The translations under genes were made by a program, and so were the position numbers. Positions 18,271 to 25,980 of a stretch of DNA of 64,000 nt are shown here, piece after piece. Every line of letters begins with the position of its first letter. Position 1 is the first letter of the stretch. The notes below the pieces were generated by a model, which was not told where the DNA came from, searched no databases, and saw only the letters and a program-made list of their open reading frames with translations. Source of the DNA: Bradyrhizobium sp. CB2312 (GTDB lineage: Bacteria > Pseudomonadota > Alphaproteobacteria > Rhizobiales > Xanthobacteraceae). The stretch covers positions 6,717,501 to 6,781,500 of the forward strand of contig NZ_CP121668.1 in NCBI RefSeq assembly GCF_029714425.1. The letters are read 5' to 3'.

Positions 18271-19617
18271 TCACTCGGCCGGCTGCAACGCAGCCGGGAT
18301 CGTCACCGGCTTCTCGCGGCCCGGCACCAGCACGGCCCAGACGAACATCAGCGCGGAGATCGCGACGAACACGCCGGAGCCGAGCCGCACCCAGTAAAAG
18401 AAAGCGAGCTGATCCTGCACGTCCATGTAACTCTGGCCGAGCACGCGCTGGAGATGGACCTGGATCACGCCAGCAAAGGTCAGCGCGAAGGTCATGGTCA
18501 TCATGGCCGTGCACATGATCCAGAAGCTTGCCATCGAGAGCCACTGGTTATAAGGCGCGCGTCCCTTGATCTGCGGGATCGCGTAAGCCATCACGGAAAG
18601 ATTCAGCATCACATACGCGCCGAAGAAGGCGAGATGGCCGTGCGCGGCGGTGACCTGCGTGCCGTGGGTGTAATAGTTCACCGAGGACAGCGTGTGCAGG
18701 AAACCCCAGACGCCCGCTCCGAGGAACGCCATCACCGAGCAGCCGACCGACCACAACAGTGCGGCGCGGTTCGGATGCTTGCGGCCGGCCTTCCAGGTCA
18801 TCTGCACGGTGAAGATCACCATGGTGAAGAAGGGTGCGACCTCGAGCGTGGAGAACAGCGAGCCGATCCACTGCCAGTAGCCGGGCGCGCCGATCCAATA
18901 GAAGTGGTGGCCGGTGCCGAGGATGCCGGAGAACAGCGCTAGCCCAATGATGACGTAAAGCCACTTCTCCACCACCTCGCGGTCGATGCCGTTGAGCTTG
19001 ATCATCAAGAAGGCGAGCACGGAGGCCATGATCAGCTCCCAGACGCCCTCGACCCAGAGATGGACGACGTACCACCAGTACATCTTGTCGACGGCGAGGT
19101 TGGCCGGATTGTAGAAGGCGAACAGGAAAAAGATCGCAACGCCCCACAGGCCGAACAAAAGGATGTTGGTGACCGTGGTCTTGCGGCCCTTCAGCGCCGT
19201 CATGGTGACGTTGAACAGGAACATCAGGCAGACGACGACGATGCCGACCTTGATGATGAAGGGCTGTTCGAGGAATTCGCGGCCCTCGTGGTAGTGGAAG
19301 AGATAGCCGACCACGGCCACGCCAGCGGCGCCAAAAAACATCCAGAACTGGATCTTTGCCAGCAGCGGGCTGTACAGCTCGGTCTCGGTCTCCTCGGGCA
19401 GCAGGAAGTAGGTCGCGCCCATGAAGCCAATCAGCGACCACACGATCAGCGCGTTGGTGTGGATCATCCGGACGATGTTGAACGGCAGGATGACCGACAG
19501 CGTGTTGGGCAGGACGTAGATGGTTCCGGCGAGCAGGCCGAACAGGACCTGGGCCAGGAACAGCGTCAACGCGCCGTAGAAATACAGCATCGCGACTTTC
19601 TGGGTCTGATATTTCAT
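18271..19617 (-). CDS. norB: Nitric oxide reductase large subunit NorB (cNor)
   Basis: A 448 aa, about twelve-helix heme-copper oxidase family subunit that reduces 2 NO to N2O. His53 (NIVRMIHTNALIVW) is the low-spin heme b ligand region. HLWVEGVWELIMASV holds the FeB-ligand histidine and the glutamate characteristic of NO reductases, and GTGHHFYWIG is the His-His pair. Helix X with AYVMLNLSVMAYAIPQ follows. The length is standard for the cytochrome c-dependent form and there is no quinol-oxidising N-terminal extension. It follows norC by 52 bp. Start at 19617 (MKYQTQKVAMLYF). Confidence 0.97.
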   Translation of the reverse strand: MKYQTQKVAMLYFYGALTLFLAQVLFGLLAGTIYVLPNTLSVILPFNIVRMIHTNALIVWSLIGFMGATYFLLPEETETELYSPLLAKIQFWMFFGAAGVAVVGYLFHYHEGREFLEQPFIIKVGIVVVCLMFLFNVTMTALKGRKTTVTNILLFGLWGVAIFFLFAFYNPANLAVDKMYWWYVVHLWVEGVWELIMASVLAFLMIKLNGIDREVVEKWLYVIIGLALFSGILGTGHHFYWIGAPGYWQWIGSLFSTLEVAPFFTMVIFTVQMTWKAGRKHPNRAALLWSVGCSVMAFLGAGVWGFLHTLSSVNYYTHGTQVTAAHGHLAFFGAYVMLNLSVMAYAIPQIKGRAPYNQWLSMASFWIMCTAMMTMTFALTFAGVIQVHLQRVLGQSYMDVQDQLAFFYWVRLGSGVFVAISALMFVWAVLVPGREKPVTIPAALQPAE

Positions 19618-19669
19618 CTCGGGTTCTCTCTGTCTTGAAAGAGGCAAGGTCTTGAAAGAGACAGGCGCG

Positions 19670-20122
19670 CTAGCCCGCCTTGTTCGGCGGCCATTCCTGG
19701 CGCTTGATCTTGCTGGTCCATTGCAGGAAGTCGGCGAGGTCGTTGAGCTCCTGGTCGGTGAGGTTGAACTGCGGCATCTGCCGCCGCCCTTCCGCGCCCG
19801 AGGGCTGCGATTGCATCCAGGCCTTCAGCGTCTCGCGCGCCGCGGCCGGATCCTCGTTGCCGCCCCAGCGGTCCCAGACGTTGCCGACTTCAGGTGCGAA
19901 ATAGGCGCCCTCGCCGAGCAGCGTGTGGCAATTGATACAGGAGTTCTTCTCCCAGACATGCTTGCCGCGCGCGACCGACGACGTCAGCGTCGATGCATCC
20001 GTCGAGGTCGTGGCCATGTAGTAGTGGCTGTGCGCCGTCAGCCCTAAGAAGATGGCGAAGAAGAAGGCCGAGCCGCCGTAGAAGACGTTTCGAGCCGCCG
20101 ACTTGGTCAGGCGTTCAGCCAT
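19670..20122 (-). CDS. norC: Nitric oxide reductase cytochrome c subunit NorC
   Basis: A 150 aa membrane-anchored cytochrome c. It has one N-terminal membrane segment (NVFYGGSAFFFAIFLGLTAHSHYY), a single heme c site CINCH, and a candidate axial Met in RRQMPQFNLTDQE. It passes electrons from periplasmic cytochromes to NorB. The ATG at 20122 with AGGA upstream was preferred to a TTG six bases earlier. It lies 112 bp downstream of norF, and a weak FNR-like site lies in that gap, so an internal promoter is possible. Confidence 0.96.
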   Translation of the reverse strand: MAERLTKSAARNVFYGGSAFFFAIFLGLTAHSHYYMATTSTDASTLTSSVARGKHVWEKNSCINCHTLLGEGAYFAPEVGNVWDRWGGNEDPAAARETLKAWMQSQPSGAEGRRQMPQFNLTDQELNDLADFLQWTSKIKRQEWPPNKAG

Positions 20123-20199
20123 TGCCAATCCTTTCCGTTGTGAATTCAGCCGTGAGGAAGCGGTGATGCTGTATCTTGCCTGTTAGCGCGGACGGGTCT

Positions 20200-20213
20200 T
20201 TGTCGGGGCGCAA
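20200..20213. promoter_or_regulatory. Weak FNR/NnrR-like box upstream of norC
   Basis: TTGTCGGGGCGCAA keeps the TTG-N8-CAA frame. On the minus strand its left half is TTGCG, as in NNR-type sites, but the right half departs from the palindrome. It is 78-91 bp upstream of norC. It could drive norCBQD separately from norEF, but the match is modest. Confidence 0.35.
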
Positions 20214-20234
20214 TGAACGCTCGCGTCGACCGCG

Positions 20235-20501
20235 TCAGATCAGGGCGATGACGGCGGAGGCGAGCCAGGCGAACAGCGGCACGATGATGATCCAGGCACC
20301 GACGAGACCGCGCCACAGCGCGGGCACGGCGCGCAGATCCATGAAGTCGAGCGCGATCCGGCGGCCCTTGACGGCGGCCAGCGACAGCAGCACGGCGTTT
20401 CCGAGCAGCGGACGCGGCATCAGCGGCGGAAGCAGGATGGTCGCGAGTGCGAGGCCGATCAGCACGATCCAGGTGATGTCGAGGCGATCCGGCATCGTCA
20501 C
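20235..20501 (-). CDS. norF: NorF-like small membrane protein of the nor operon
   Basis: An 86-88 aa protein with about three hydrophobic segments (WIVLIGLALATILLPPLM, AVLLSLAAVKGRRIALDFM, GAWIIIVPLFAWLASAVIAL). It resembles the cytochrome c oxidase subunit IV/NorF family and includes a KGRR-DFM core. A GTG at 20501 overlaps the norE stop (GTGA); ATG 20495 is the alternative. NorE and NorF accompany norCBQD in many denitrifiers and affect NO reductase activity without being catalytic. Position directly after norE supports the call. Confidence 0.85.
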   Translation of the reverse strand: MTMPDRLDITWIVLIGLALATILLPPLMPRPLLGNAVLLSLAAVKGRRIALDFMDLRAVPALWRGLVGAWIIIVPLFAWLASAVIALI

Positions 20502-21073
20502 CGCGCCAGATAGAGAATCGGGAACATGACGATCCAGACCAGATCGACCATGTGCCAGAAGGCGGCGCCCGTCTCGACGCCCACTGTCTCGGCGCGGCGG
20601 CAGACCACGGCGAGGATGATGATGCCGAGACCAACATGTAGGAGATGGAAGCCGGTCAGCAGGAAGTAGAGCGTGAAGAACGGGCTGGTCTCCAAGCCAA
20701 TGCCGCGCCCGATCTCCTCGGCATATTCAGCCAGCTTGATCGCGATGAAGAAGCCGCCGAGCGCCATCGCGATCAGGAGCCAGCGGCGTGATGTCCGCTT
20801 CTCGCTCGCCCGCGCGGATTTCGTCGCCCGGGCCGCGGCCCAGCCGCTGGTCACCAGCACCACGGTATTGAGGCCCGCGAGGTTCGAATCGAGCGCTGCC
20901 TGCCCCGTCGCAAACACCGCGGGATGGATCGCGCGGGCGACCACGAAGGCGCCGAGAAACAGGCCGAAGGCGACGAGCTCGCTGAAGATCAGCACCCAGA
21001 TCATGGGATCGCCGGGGAGATCTTCCAAAATTCCCCAGCCGGTTCCCTCTTGTTCGCAATCGGCCGCAGACAT
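20498..21073 (-). CDS. norE: NorE, cytochrome c oxidase subunit III-like protein
   Basis: A 191 aa integral membrane protein of the heme-copper oxidase subunit III family. It starts MSAADCEQEGTGWGILEDLPGDPMIWVLIFSELVAFGLFLGAFVVARA, and a later FYLLTGFH-like segment (FTLYFLLTGFHLLHVGLGIIIL) carries the family His motif. It is the first gene of norEFCBQD, 56 bp downstream of an FNR/FixK-like palindrome. It probably assists the assembly or stability of NorCB. There is no oxidase subunit I or II nearby, which excludes a true terminal oxidase subunit III. Confidence 0.93.
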   Translation of the reverse strand: MSAADCEQEGTGWGILEDLPGDPMIWVLIFSELVAFGLFLGAFVVARAIHPAVFATGQAALDSNLAGLNTVVLVTSGWAAARATKSARASEKRTSRRWLLIAMALGGFFIAIKLAEYAEEIGRGIGLETSPFFTLYFLLTGFHLLHVGLGIIILAVVCRRAETVGVETGAAFWHMVDLVWIVMFPILYLAR

Positions 21074-21128
21074 CGTCTTTCCGGATCAGGACACCAGTCA
21101 GTCTTAGCTCAGCCGTCCTGTTCGGAAT

Positions 21129-21142
21129 TTGTTGCAGAACAA
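21129..21142. promoter_or_regulatory. FNR/FixK/NnrR-type box upstream of norE
   Basis: TTGTTGCAGAACAA fits TTG-N8-CAA and lies in the 16-bp perfect inverted repeat TTTGTT-GCAG-AACAAA (21128-21143). It ends 56 bp upstream of the norE ATG. An anaerobic or NO-responsive Crp/Fnr-family activator is the expected binder. Which one (FixK2, NnrR) cannot be read from the site. Confidence 0.65.
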
Positions 21143-21244
21143 ACTGGGGATCGCCGGCGGAGATGTTTGCGCCGACGCAATGTCCGGTTCGCTCGATCGC
21201 GGTACGAACCGGCTCAGGATTCCCAGGGAGCGGCGAGCGACGAC

Positions 21245-21400
21245 ATGAGCGATGCACAGATCGGGCTGATGACCGCGACACCCATCATCATCGCCTTCGC
21301 CATCGCGCTCCGGCGCATGGGCGTGTTGTCGACGGTCGCGACGGTCTCGGCGGTGAGCCTTTCCGTCGCGATCGCGACGGTGCTGTTCACGACACAATAA
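21245..21400 (+). CDS. Small hypothetical membrane peptide divergent from norE
   Basis: A 51-codon frame, MSDAQIGLMTATPIIIAFAIALRR followed by a second hydrophobic stretch VSAVSLSVAIATVLF. It looks like one or two membrane segments with a charged turn. It is divergent from norE, with the FNR-like palindrome about 100 bp upstream. The ribosome-binding site is weak (GGAG too far upstream). I recognise no family. It may be a nor-associated small protein or a chance frame. Confidence 0.35.
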   Translation: MSDAQIGLMTATPIIIAFAIALRRMGVLSTVATVSAVSLSVAIATVLFTTQ

Positions 21401-21427
21401 TTCGGACGCCGCGGATCGGGGGCGCGA

Positions 21428-22645
21428 TCAGCTCGCGCCGGATCGCCGATTGGGCGCCGTTCTCGGCAGGACCAACTGAAACCGCGTGCCCTCGCCGGGC
21501 TGGCTTTCGAGCCGGAGCTGTCCGCCCAATCGGTCCACGACGATGCTGTGCACGATGTGCAGGCCGAGGCCGCTCGCCCCGTCATGCCGGCGTGTGGTGA
21601 AGAAGGGATCGAACGCCCGCCGCTCCACGTCGGGCGCCATGCCGCAACCGTCGTCGGCAAACAACAGCTCTATATGCCTGTGGCCTGCCGCGCGGAGCGA
21701 GACGTCGATCTTCCCTCCTCCGCTGCCGGAGAAGGCATGCGTCATCGCGTTGACGGCGAGATTGGTGAGCACCTGACCGAACGGACCAGGATAGCTGTCC
21801 ATGGCCAAATTTGGCTCGCAGCTCAGGCCGAGCGTGACGTCGCGCGTGCGCAGCTGCCGCTCGAACTGGGAGAGAACCTGGCCGGTCAATTCGCCCGCAT
21901 CGAAGCCGCGCCGGTGTGACTGGGTCTGATCGGCCGCCACCTGCTTGAAGGACTGCACCCGTTCGGCGGCGCGGCCGAGATTGGTGACCAGCTGCGCCGA
22001 GGCATCGCCCACCAGCTCCAGAAAGCCCGTCAATGTCGAACGCTTGAGACTGCCTCGCGCGACCTCCGCGGCGAACTGCTCGGCCTTGCGTTGGAGCGTC
22101 GAGGCGACCGTCAGGCTGCTGCCGAGCGGCGTGTTGATCTCGTGCGCGACACCGGCGACCATGCGCCCGAGCGCCGCCAGCTTTTCCGCCTCGATCAGAG
22201 TGTCCTGGATATCACGCAAATGACGAAGCGCGGTCTCCGCGGCATCCCGGGCACTGCGGATCTCCCGCTCGGCGCGCTTCCGCTCGGTGATCTCCTCCGC
22301 TGCCACGTTGACCGCGACGATTTCGTCGTTCGGCATGCGCAGCGGATGCCAATAGGTGACCCAAGAGCGCTCCTCGACCTGGTCGGCCCGCTGCCCTGCC
22401 ACCTCGATGCCGATCACGGGCTCGCCGGTCTCCATGATCGAACGGACGATCTGTTCGACGGACTCCGCCAAGGCTGGCACGCAATCCCTGACCGTATGCC
22501 CGAGATGGCCCTCGACGGATATGCCGCAGATTTCGGTCAGGCGCTGGTTGATCAGCAGGTAGCGGCAGTCCGGTGACAGACAGGCGAGCCCGATCGGGGC
22601 GGTGTCGTAGATCAGCTGCAACGCCGGCAACGTCGAGACCAGCAT
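21428..22645 (-). CDS. PAS-domain sensor histidine kinase
   Basis: A 405 aa soluble histidine kinase. An N-terminal PAS domain (about residues 5-120, PALQLIYDTAPIGLACLSPDCRYLLINQRLTEICG) ends in a PAC-like segment, followed by a coiled linker. The H-box is VAGVAHEINTPLG with phospho-accepting His168. HATPase_c follows with N-box NLAVNAMTHAF, G1 DDGCGM and G2 GASGLGLHIV. The ATG at 22645 has a strong GGAGG ribosome-binding site; a GTG at 22684 is the alternative. No membrane segment or receiver domain and no adjacent response regulator are present. It is next to norE with a perfect FNR box upstream, so it may sense redox, O2 or NO through PAS. Confidence 0.9.
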   Translation of the reverse strand: MLVSTLPALQLIYDTAPIGLACLSPDCRYLLINQRLTEICGISVEGHLGHTVRDCVPALAESVEQIVRSIMETGEPVIGIEVAGQRADQVEERSWVTYWHPLRMPNDEIVAVNVAAEEITERKRAEREIRSARDAAETALRHLRDIQDTLIEAEKLAALGRMVAGVAHEINTPLGSSLTVASTLQRKAEQFAAEVARGSLKRSTLTGFLELVGDASAQLVTNLGRAAERVQSFKQVAADQTQSHRRGFDAGELTGQVLSQFERQLRTRDVTLGLSCEPNLAMDSYPGPFGQVLTNLAVNAMTHAFSGSGGGKIDVSLRAAGHRHIELLFADDGCGMAPDVERRAFDPFFTTRRHDGASGLGLHIVHSIVVDRLGGQLRLESQPGEGTRFQLVLPRTAPNRRSGAS

Positions 22646-22744
22646 CACCTCCGAAGCCGGCGATGACCTCACTGTACGCGTCACTCAGGTTCCCCGCGAT
22701 CCCTTGCGCCAACCGCATGAAATTCGAGCGAAACTGGTTGCCGG

Positions 22745-22758
22745 TTGATCTAGATCAA
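22745..22758. promoter_or_regulatory. Perfect FNR/FixK box upstream of the histidine kinase
   Basis: TTGATCTAGATCAA is a perfect match to the FNR/FixK consensus (TTGAT-N4-ATCAA) and fully palindromic. It is 100 bp upstream of the kinase ATG and 50 bp after the stop of a small membrane-protein frame. The distance fits class II activation with a leader of about 60 nt. Confidence 0.8.
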
Positions 22759-22807
22759 GAAGACGCGCCGGCACCTCTCGTTCCGAGGCTTTGACGTGAA
22801 GCGACTT

Positions 22808-22927
22808 TCAAAACAGAACAAAGGCCCCGATCAACAAACCTGCAGCAAAGGACCAGAGCCCCAGGGTGCAGACGGAAACGATGCGCACGAGGATGCGAAG
22901 CCGCCCCTCAAATTCGTCGTCCGTCAT
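22808..22927 (-). CDS. Putative small membrane protein upstream of the FNR box
   Basis: A 39-codon reading, MTDDEFEGRLRILVRIVSVC followed by a hydrophobic tail ending GLLIGAFVLF. It has an acidic head and one clear membrane segment. The same frame is open upstream to 23008 with other starts, including a GTG at 22948. No strong ribosome-binding site is seen. It is on the same strand as the histidine kinase. The amphipathic, non-repetitive composition looks coding, but I recognise no family. Confidence 0.4.
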   Translation of the reverse strand: MTDDEFEGRLRILVRIVSVCTLGLWSFAAGLLIGAFVLF

Positions 22928-23102
22928 CTCGCGGATATGAGCCGCCACTGGTGCTGCCCTGCCCGTGCCCCCGCTCGGCCCCGGATCTAGACCCCAAATC
23001 ATGGTCATCGCGAGGCATCGGACCCGGTCGCGATGCCGATGCCGTGATCGAAATCTGGCGCGGCCGGCGCCAGAATCTCACCTCCGCGACGTGATTTTGC
23101 GC

Positions 23103-24293
23103 CTACCGCCGCTGATTATACACATCGATGCACACCGCCCCGAGCAGCACCAGGCCCTTGATGACCTGCTGATAATCGATGCCGATGCCCAGAATGGACA
23201 TGCCGTTGTTCATCACGCCCATGATCATGGCGCCGACCACGGCGCCGCCGACGCGCCCGACACCGCCATAGGCCGAGGCGCCGCCGATGAAGCAGGCGGC
23301 AATGACGTCGAGCTCGAAGCCCAGACCTGCCTTTGGGGTCGCGGTGTTGAGGCGCGCGGCGAAGACGAGACCGGCGAGCGCGGCGAGCACACCCATGTTG
23401 ACGAAGGTGAGGAAGGTCAGCCGTTCGGTCTTGATGCCGGACAGGCTGGCCGCCTTGGCATTGCCGCCGACCGCATAGATCTGGCGGCCGATCACGGTGC
23501 GGCGGGTGACGAAGCCGTAGAGCGCGATCAGCGCGCTCATGATCACCAGCACGTTGGGCAGGCCGCGATAGGTCGCGATCAGATAGGTGAAATAGAGCAC
23601 GGCGCAGGCGAGCACGACACTCTTGCCGAGGAAGAACGCATAAGGCTCGACCTCGATGCCGTGCGACACTTCGCGCGCGCGGCTTTTGGCGCTGGCGTAG
23701 ACCAGGCCGAGCGCAAGTACCGCGCCGATCAGCATGGAGGTCGGATGCAGCGTTCCGGCCTCGGGCAGCAGCTCCGGAATGAAGCCCGACGACAGTTTCT
23801 GGAAGGTCGACGGGAACGGTCCGAGCGACTGGCCCTGCAACACCGCGAGCGCCAATCCCTTGAACACGAGCATGCCCGCCAGCGTCACGATGAAGGACGG
23901 GATCTTGAAATAGGCCACCCAATAGCCCTGCGCGGCGCCGATGGCCGCGCCGACCGCGAGGCAGGCGATGAAAGCGAGCGTGTAGTCGACCTTGTAGGTC
24001 ACCATGAGCAGGGCGGCGACGGCGCCGACAAAGCCCGCGACCGAGCCGACCGAGAGGTCGATGTGGCCGGTGACGATCACCAGGAGCATGCCCAGCGCCA
24101 TGATGACGATATAGCTGTTCTGCAGCACCAGATTGGTCAGGTTGAGCGGCTGGAGCAGCGTACCGCCGGTCATGACCTGGAAGAACAGCATGATCGCAAC
24201 CAGCGACATCAGCATGCCGTAGTTGCGCAAATTGTTCTTGATGAAGCTGCCGTGCCGGCGCTCCTCGGGCAGCGAAACCGTCTTGTCGGTCAT
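23103..24293 (-). CDS. gguB: Multiple-monosaccharide ABC transporter permease GguB/MmsB
   Basis: A 396 aa CUT2 permease with about ten hydrophobic segments. The signature GHIDLSVGSVAGFVGAVAA is diagnostic of RbsC/XylH-type permeases, and the C-terminal half carries GGASAYGGVGRVGGAVVGAMIMGVMNNGMSILG. It resembles the XylH/GguB branch used with ChvE. Its ATG overlaps the stop of the ATPase gene (ATGA). It forms the channel for aldoses such as arabinose, galactose, glucose and xylose, as known for ChvE-GguAB. It is last in a long minus-strand sugar unit. Confidence 0.93.
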   Translation of the reverse strand: MTDKTVSLPEERRHGSFIKNNLRNYGMLMSLVAIMLFFQVMTGGTLLQPLNLTNLVLQNSYIVIMALGMLLVIVTGHIDLSVGSVAGFVGAVAALLMVTYKVDYTLAFIACLAVGAAIGAAQGYWVAYFKIPSFIVTLAGMLVFKGLALAVLQGQSLGPFPSTFQKLSSGFIPELLPEAGTLHPTSMLIGAVLALGLVYASAKSRAREVSHGIEVEPYAFFLGKSVVLACAVLYFTYLIATYRGLPNVLVIMSALIALYGFVTRRTVIGRQIYAVGGNAKAASLSGIKTERLTFLTFVNMGVLAALAGLVFAARLNTATPKAGLGFELDVIAACFIGGASAYGGVGRVGGAVVGAMIMGVMNNGMSILGIGIDYQQVIKGLVLLGAVCIDVYNQRR

Positions 24294-25867
24294 GGCCGCT
24301 CACCTCCCATCTCCGCGGCCTCAGCCGCGCTGTTTCCATTGCTTCGTTCGTTGCGCATGATGGCGCGCATGATCTTTTCCTGTGTCGCATCCGCGCCCTT
24401 GAACTCGCCGACGAAGGCGCCGTCGTTCATGACGCAGATGCGGTCGCAGATGCCGAGCAGCTCGGGCATCTCCGAGGAGATCACCACGACGCCGCGGCCG
24501 GCTTCCGCGAGCTCGTTGATGATACAGTAAATCTCGTATTTGGCACCGACGTCGATACCCCTTGTCGGCTCGTCCAGGATCAGGACCTTCGGGTCGGTCA
24601 TCAGCCATTTCGACAGCACCACCTTCTGCTGGTTCCCGCCGGAGAGCTGCCCGGTCTCCTGGTAGACGTCGGAGCAGCGGATGCGCATCCGGTTGCGGTA
24701 ATCGCTGGCGACTTTCAGCTCGGCGATGTCGTCGATCACCTTCCCTGGCGCGACCTGCTCGAGGCTGGCGAGCGTGATGTTCTTGCGGACGTCGTCGGCG
24801 AGGATCAGGCCGAGCTGCTTGCGGTCCTCGGTGACATAGGCAAGACCGGCATCGATCGCCGCGGCGACGCTCGGCAGCGCAATCTCCCGGTCCTCAAGCC
24901 GGATGCGGCCGCTGATATTGGTGCCCCAGGAGCGGCCGAACAGGCTCATGGCGAACTCGGTGCGGCCCGCCCCCATCAGCCCGGCGATGCCGACGACCTC
25001 GCCGCGTTTGACGCCGAAATTGACGTTCTTGATCACCTGCCGCTCGGGATGGATGGGGTGATAGACCGACCAATTCTCGACGGCCAGCACGGGCTCGCCA
25101 ATCTTCGCGCTACGCTCCGGGAAACGGTGAGCCATATCGCGGTTGACCATGCTGCGGATGATGCGGTCTTCCTGGATCGGTTCGGCCCGGCAGTCGATGC
25201 TGTCGACGGTGCGGCCGTCGCGCAGCACGGTGATGTGGTCGGCGACCTTGGCGACCTCGTTGAGCTTGTGCGAGATCAGGATCGAGCCGATGCCCTGCTC
25301 GCGGAACGCCATCAGGCGCTCGAGCAGCGCGGCGCTGTCGGCCTCGTTGAGGCTCGCGGTCGGCTCGTCCAGGATCAGCATGCGGACGCGCTTGGAGAGC
25401 GCCTTGGCGATCTCGACCAGCTGCTGCTTGCCGACGCCGAGGTCGGTGATCAGCGTATCCGGCGACTCCCTCAGGCCGACCTGCGCCAGCAGCTCGCGCG
25501 TGCGCCGGTAGACCTCGTCGCGGTCGATGACGCCGAACTTCGACGGCGGATGCGACAGGAAAATGTTCTCAGCGATCGACATCAGCGGGATCAGCGCCAG
25601 CTCCTGGTGGATGATGATGATGCCGAGCGCCTCGGAATCGTTGATGTCGCGGAAGCGGCGCTCCTCGCCCTCGAAGACGATGGTGCCCTCGTAGCTGCCG
25701 GCGGGATAGACGCCGCTGAGAACCTTCATCAGGGTCGATTTGCCCGCGCCGTTCTCGCCGACGAGGGCGTGGATCTGGCCGGCCTCGACCGAGAAGTTGA
25801 CGTCGCGCAGCGCCTGAACGCCGGCAAAGCTCTTGCTGACGTTGCGCATCTCCAGCATGGCGGTCAT
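24290..25867 (-). CDS. gguA: Multiple-monosaccharide ABC transporter ATP-binding protein GguA/MmsA
   Basis: A 525 aa CUT2 ATPase with two ABC modules. The first has Walker A GENGAGKST (residues about 35-43) and LDEPTASLNEAD. The second has AGLMGAGRTEFAMSLFG, a degenerate Walker A typical of the second domain, followed by the signature LSGGNQQKVVLSKWLMTDPKVLILDEPTRGIDVGAKYEIY. The latter is an RbsA/XylG/GguA hallmark. It energises the GguB permease. It is preceded by a 113-bp gap holding a palindromic repeat and then the ChvE gene. Confidence 0.94.
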   Translation of the reverse strand: MTAMLEMRNVSKSFAGVQALRDVNFSVEAGQIHALVGENGAGKSTLMKVLSGVYPAGSYEGTIVFEGEERRFRDINDSEALGIIIIHQELALIPLMSIAENIFLSHPPSKFGVIDRDEVYRRTRELLAQVGLRESPDTLITDLGVGKQQLVEIAKALSKRVRMLILDEPTASLNEADSAALLERLMAFREQGIGSILISHKLNEVAKVADHITVLRDGRTVDSIDCRAEPIQEDRIIRSMVNRDMAHRFPERSAKIGEPVLAVENWSVYHPIHPERQVIKNVNFGVKRGEVVGIAGLMGAGRTEFAMSLFGRSWGTNISGRIRLEDREIALPSVAAAIDAGLAYVTEDRKQLGLILADDVRKNITLASLEQVAPGKVIDDIAELKVASDYRNRMRIRCSDVYQETGQLSGGNQQKVVLSKWLMTDPKVLILDEPTRGIDVGAKYEIYCIINELAEAGRGVVVISSEMPELLGICDRICVMNDGAFVGEFKGADATQEKIMRAIMRNERSNGNSAAEAAEMGGERP

Positions 25868-25887
25868 CGTGTCATGTCCCTAAATCA

Positions 25888-25969
25888 CCGTCGTTCCGGG
25901 GCGCCCGAAGGGCGAACCCGGAACCTCGAGATTCCGGGCTCGATGCTACGCATCGCCCCGGAATGACGG
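25888..25969. repeat. Palindromic intergenic repeat, family B
   Basis: About 82 bp with outer arms CCGTCGTTCCGGGGCG and CGCCCCGGAATGACGG and an inner arm pair around CGGAACCTCGAGATTCCGG. The outer arms pair almost perfectly. It fills the gap between chvE and gguA. In the chvE-to-gguA transcript it could fold and limit read-through, giving more binding protein than ATPase. Confidence 0.75.
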
Positions 25970-25980
25970 AGAAGCAACTT

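Noticed and set aside
22965..24530. A 521-codon plus-strand frame opposite gguB
   Set aside because: Composition dominated by His, Asp, Arg and Gln, typical of an antisense frame in a GC-rich genome.
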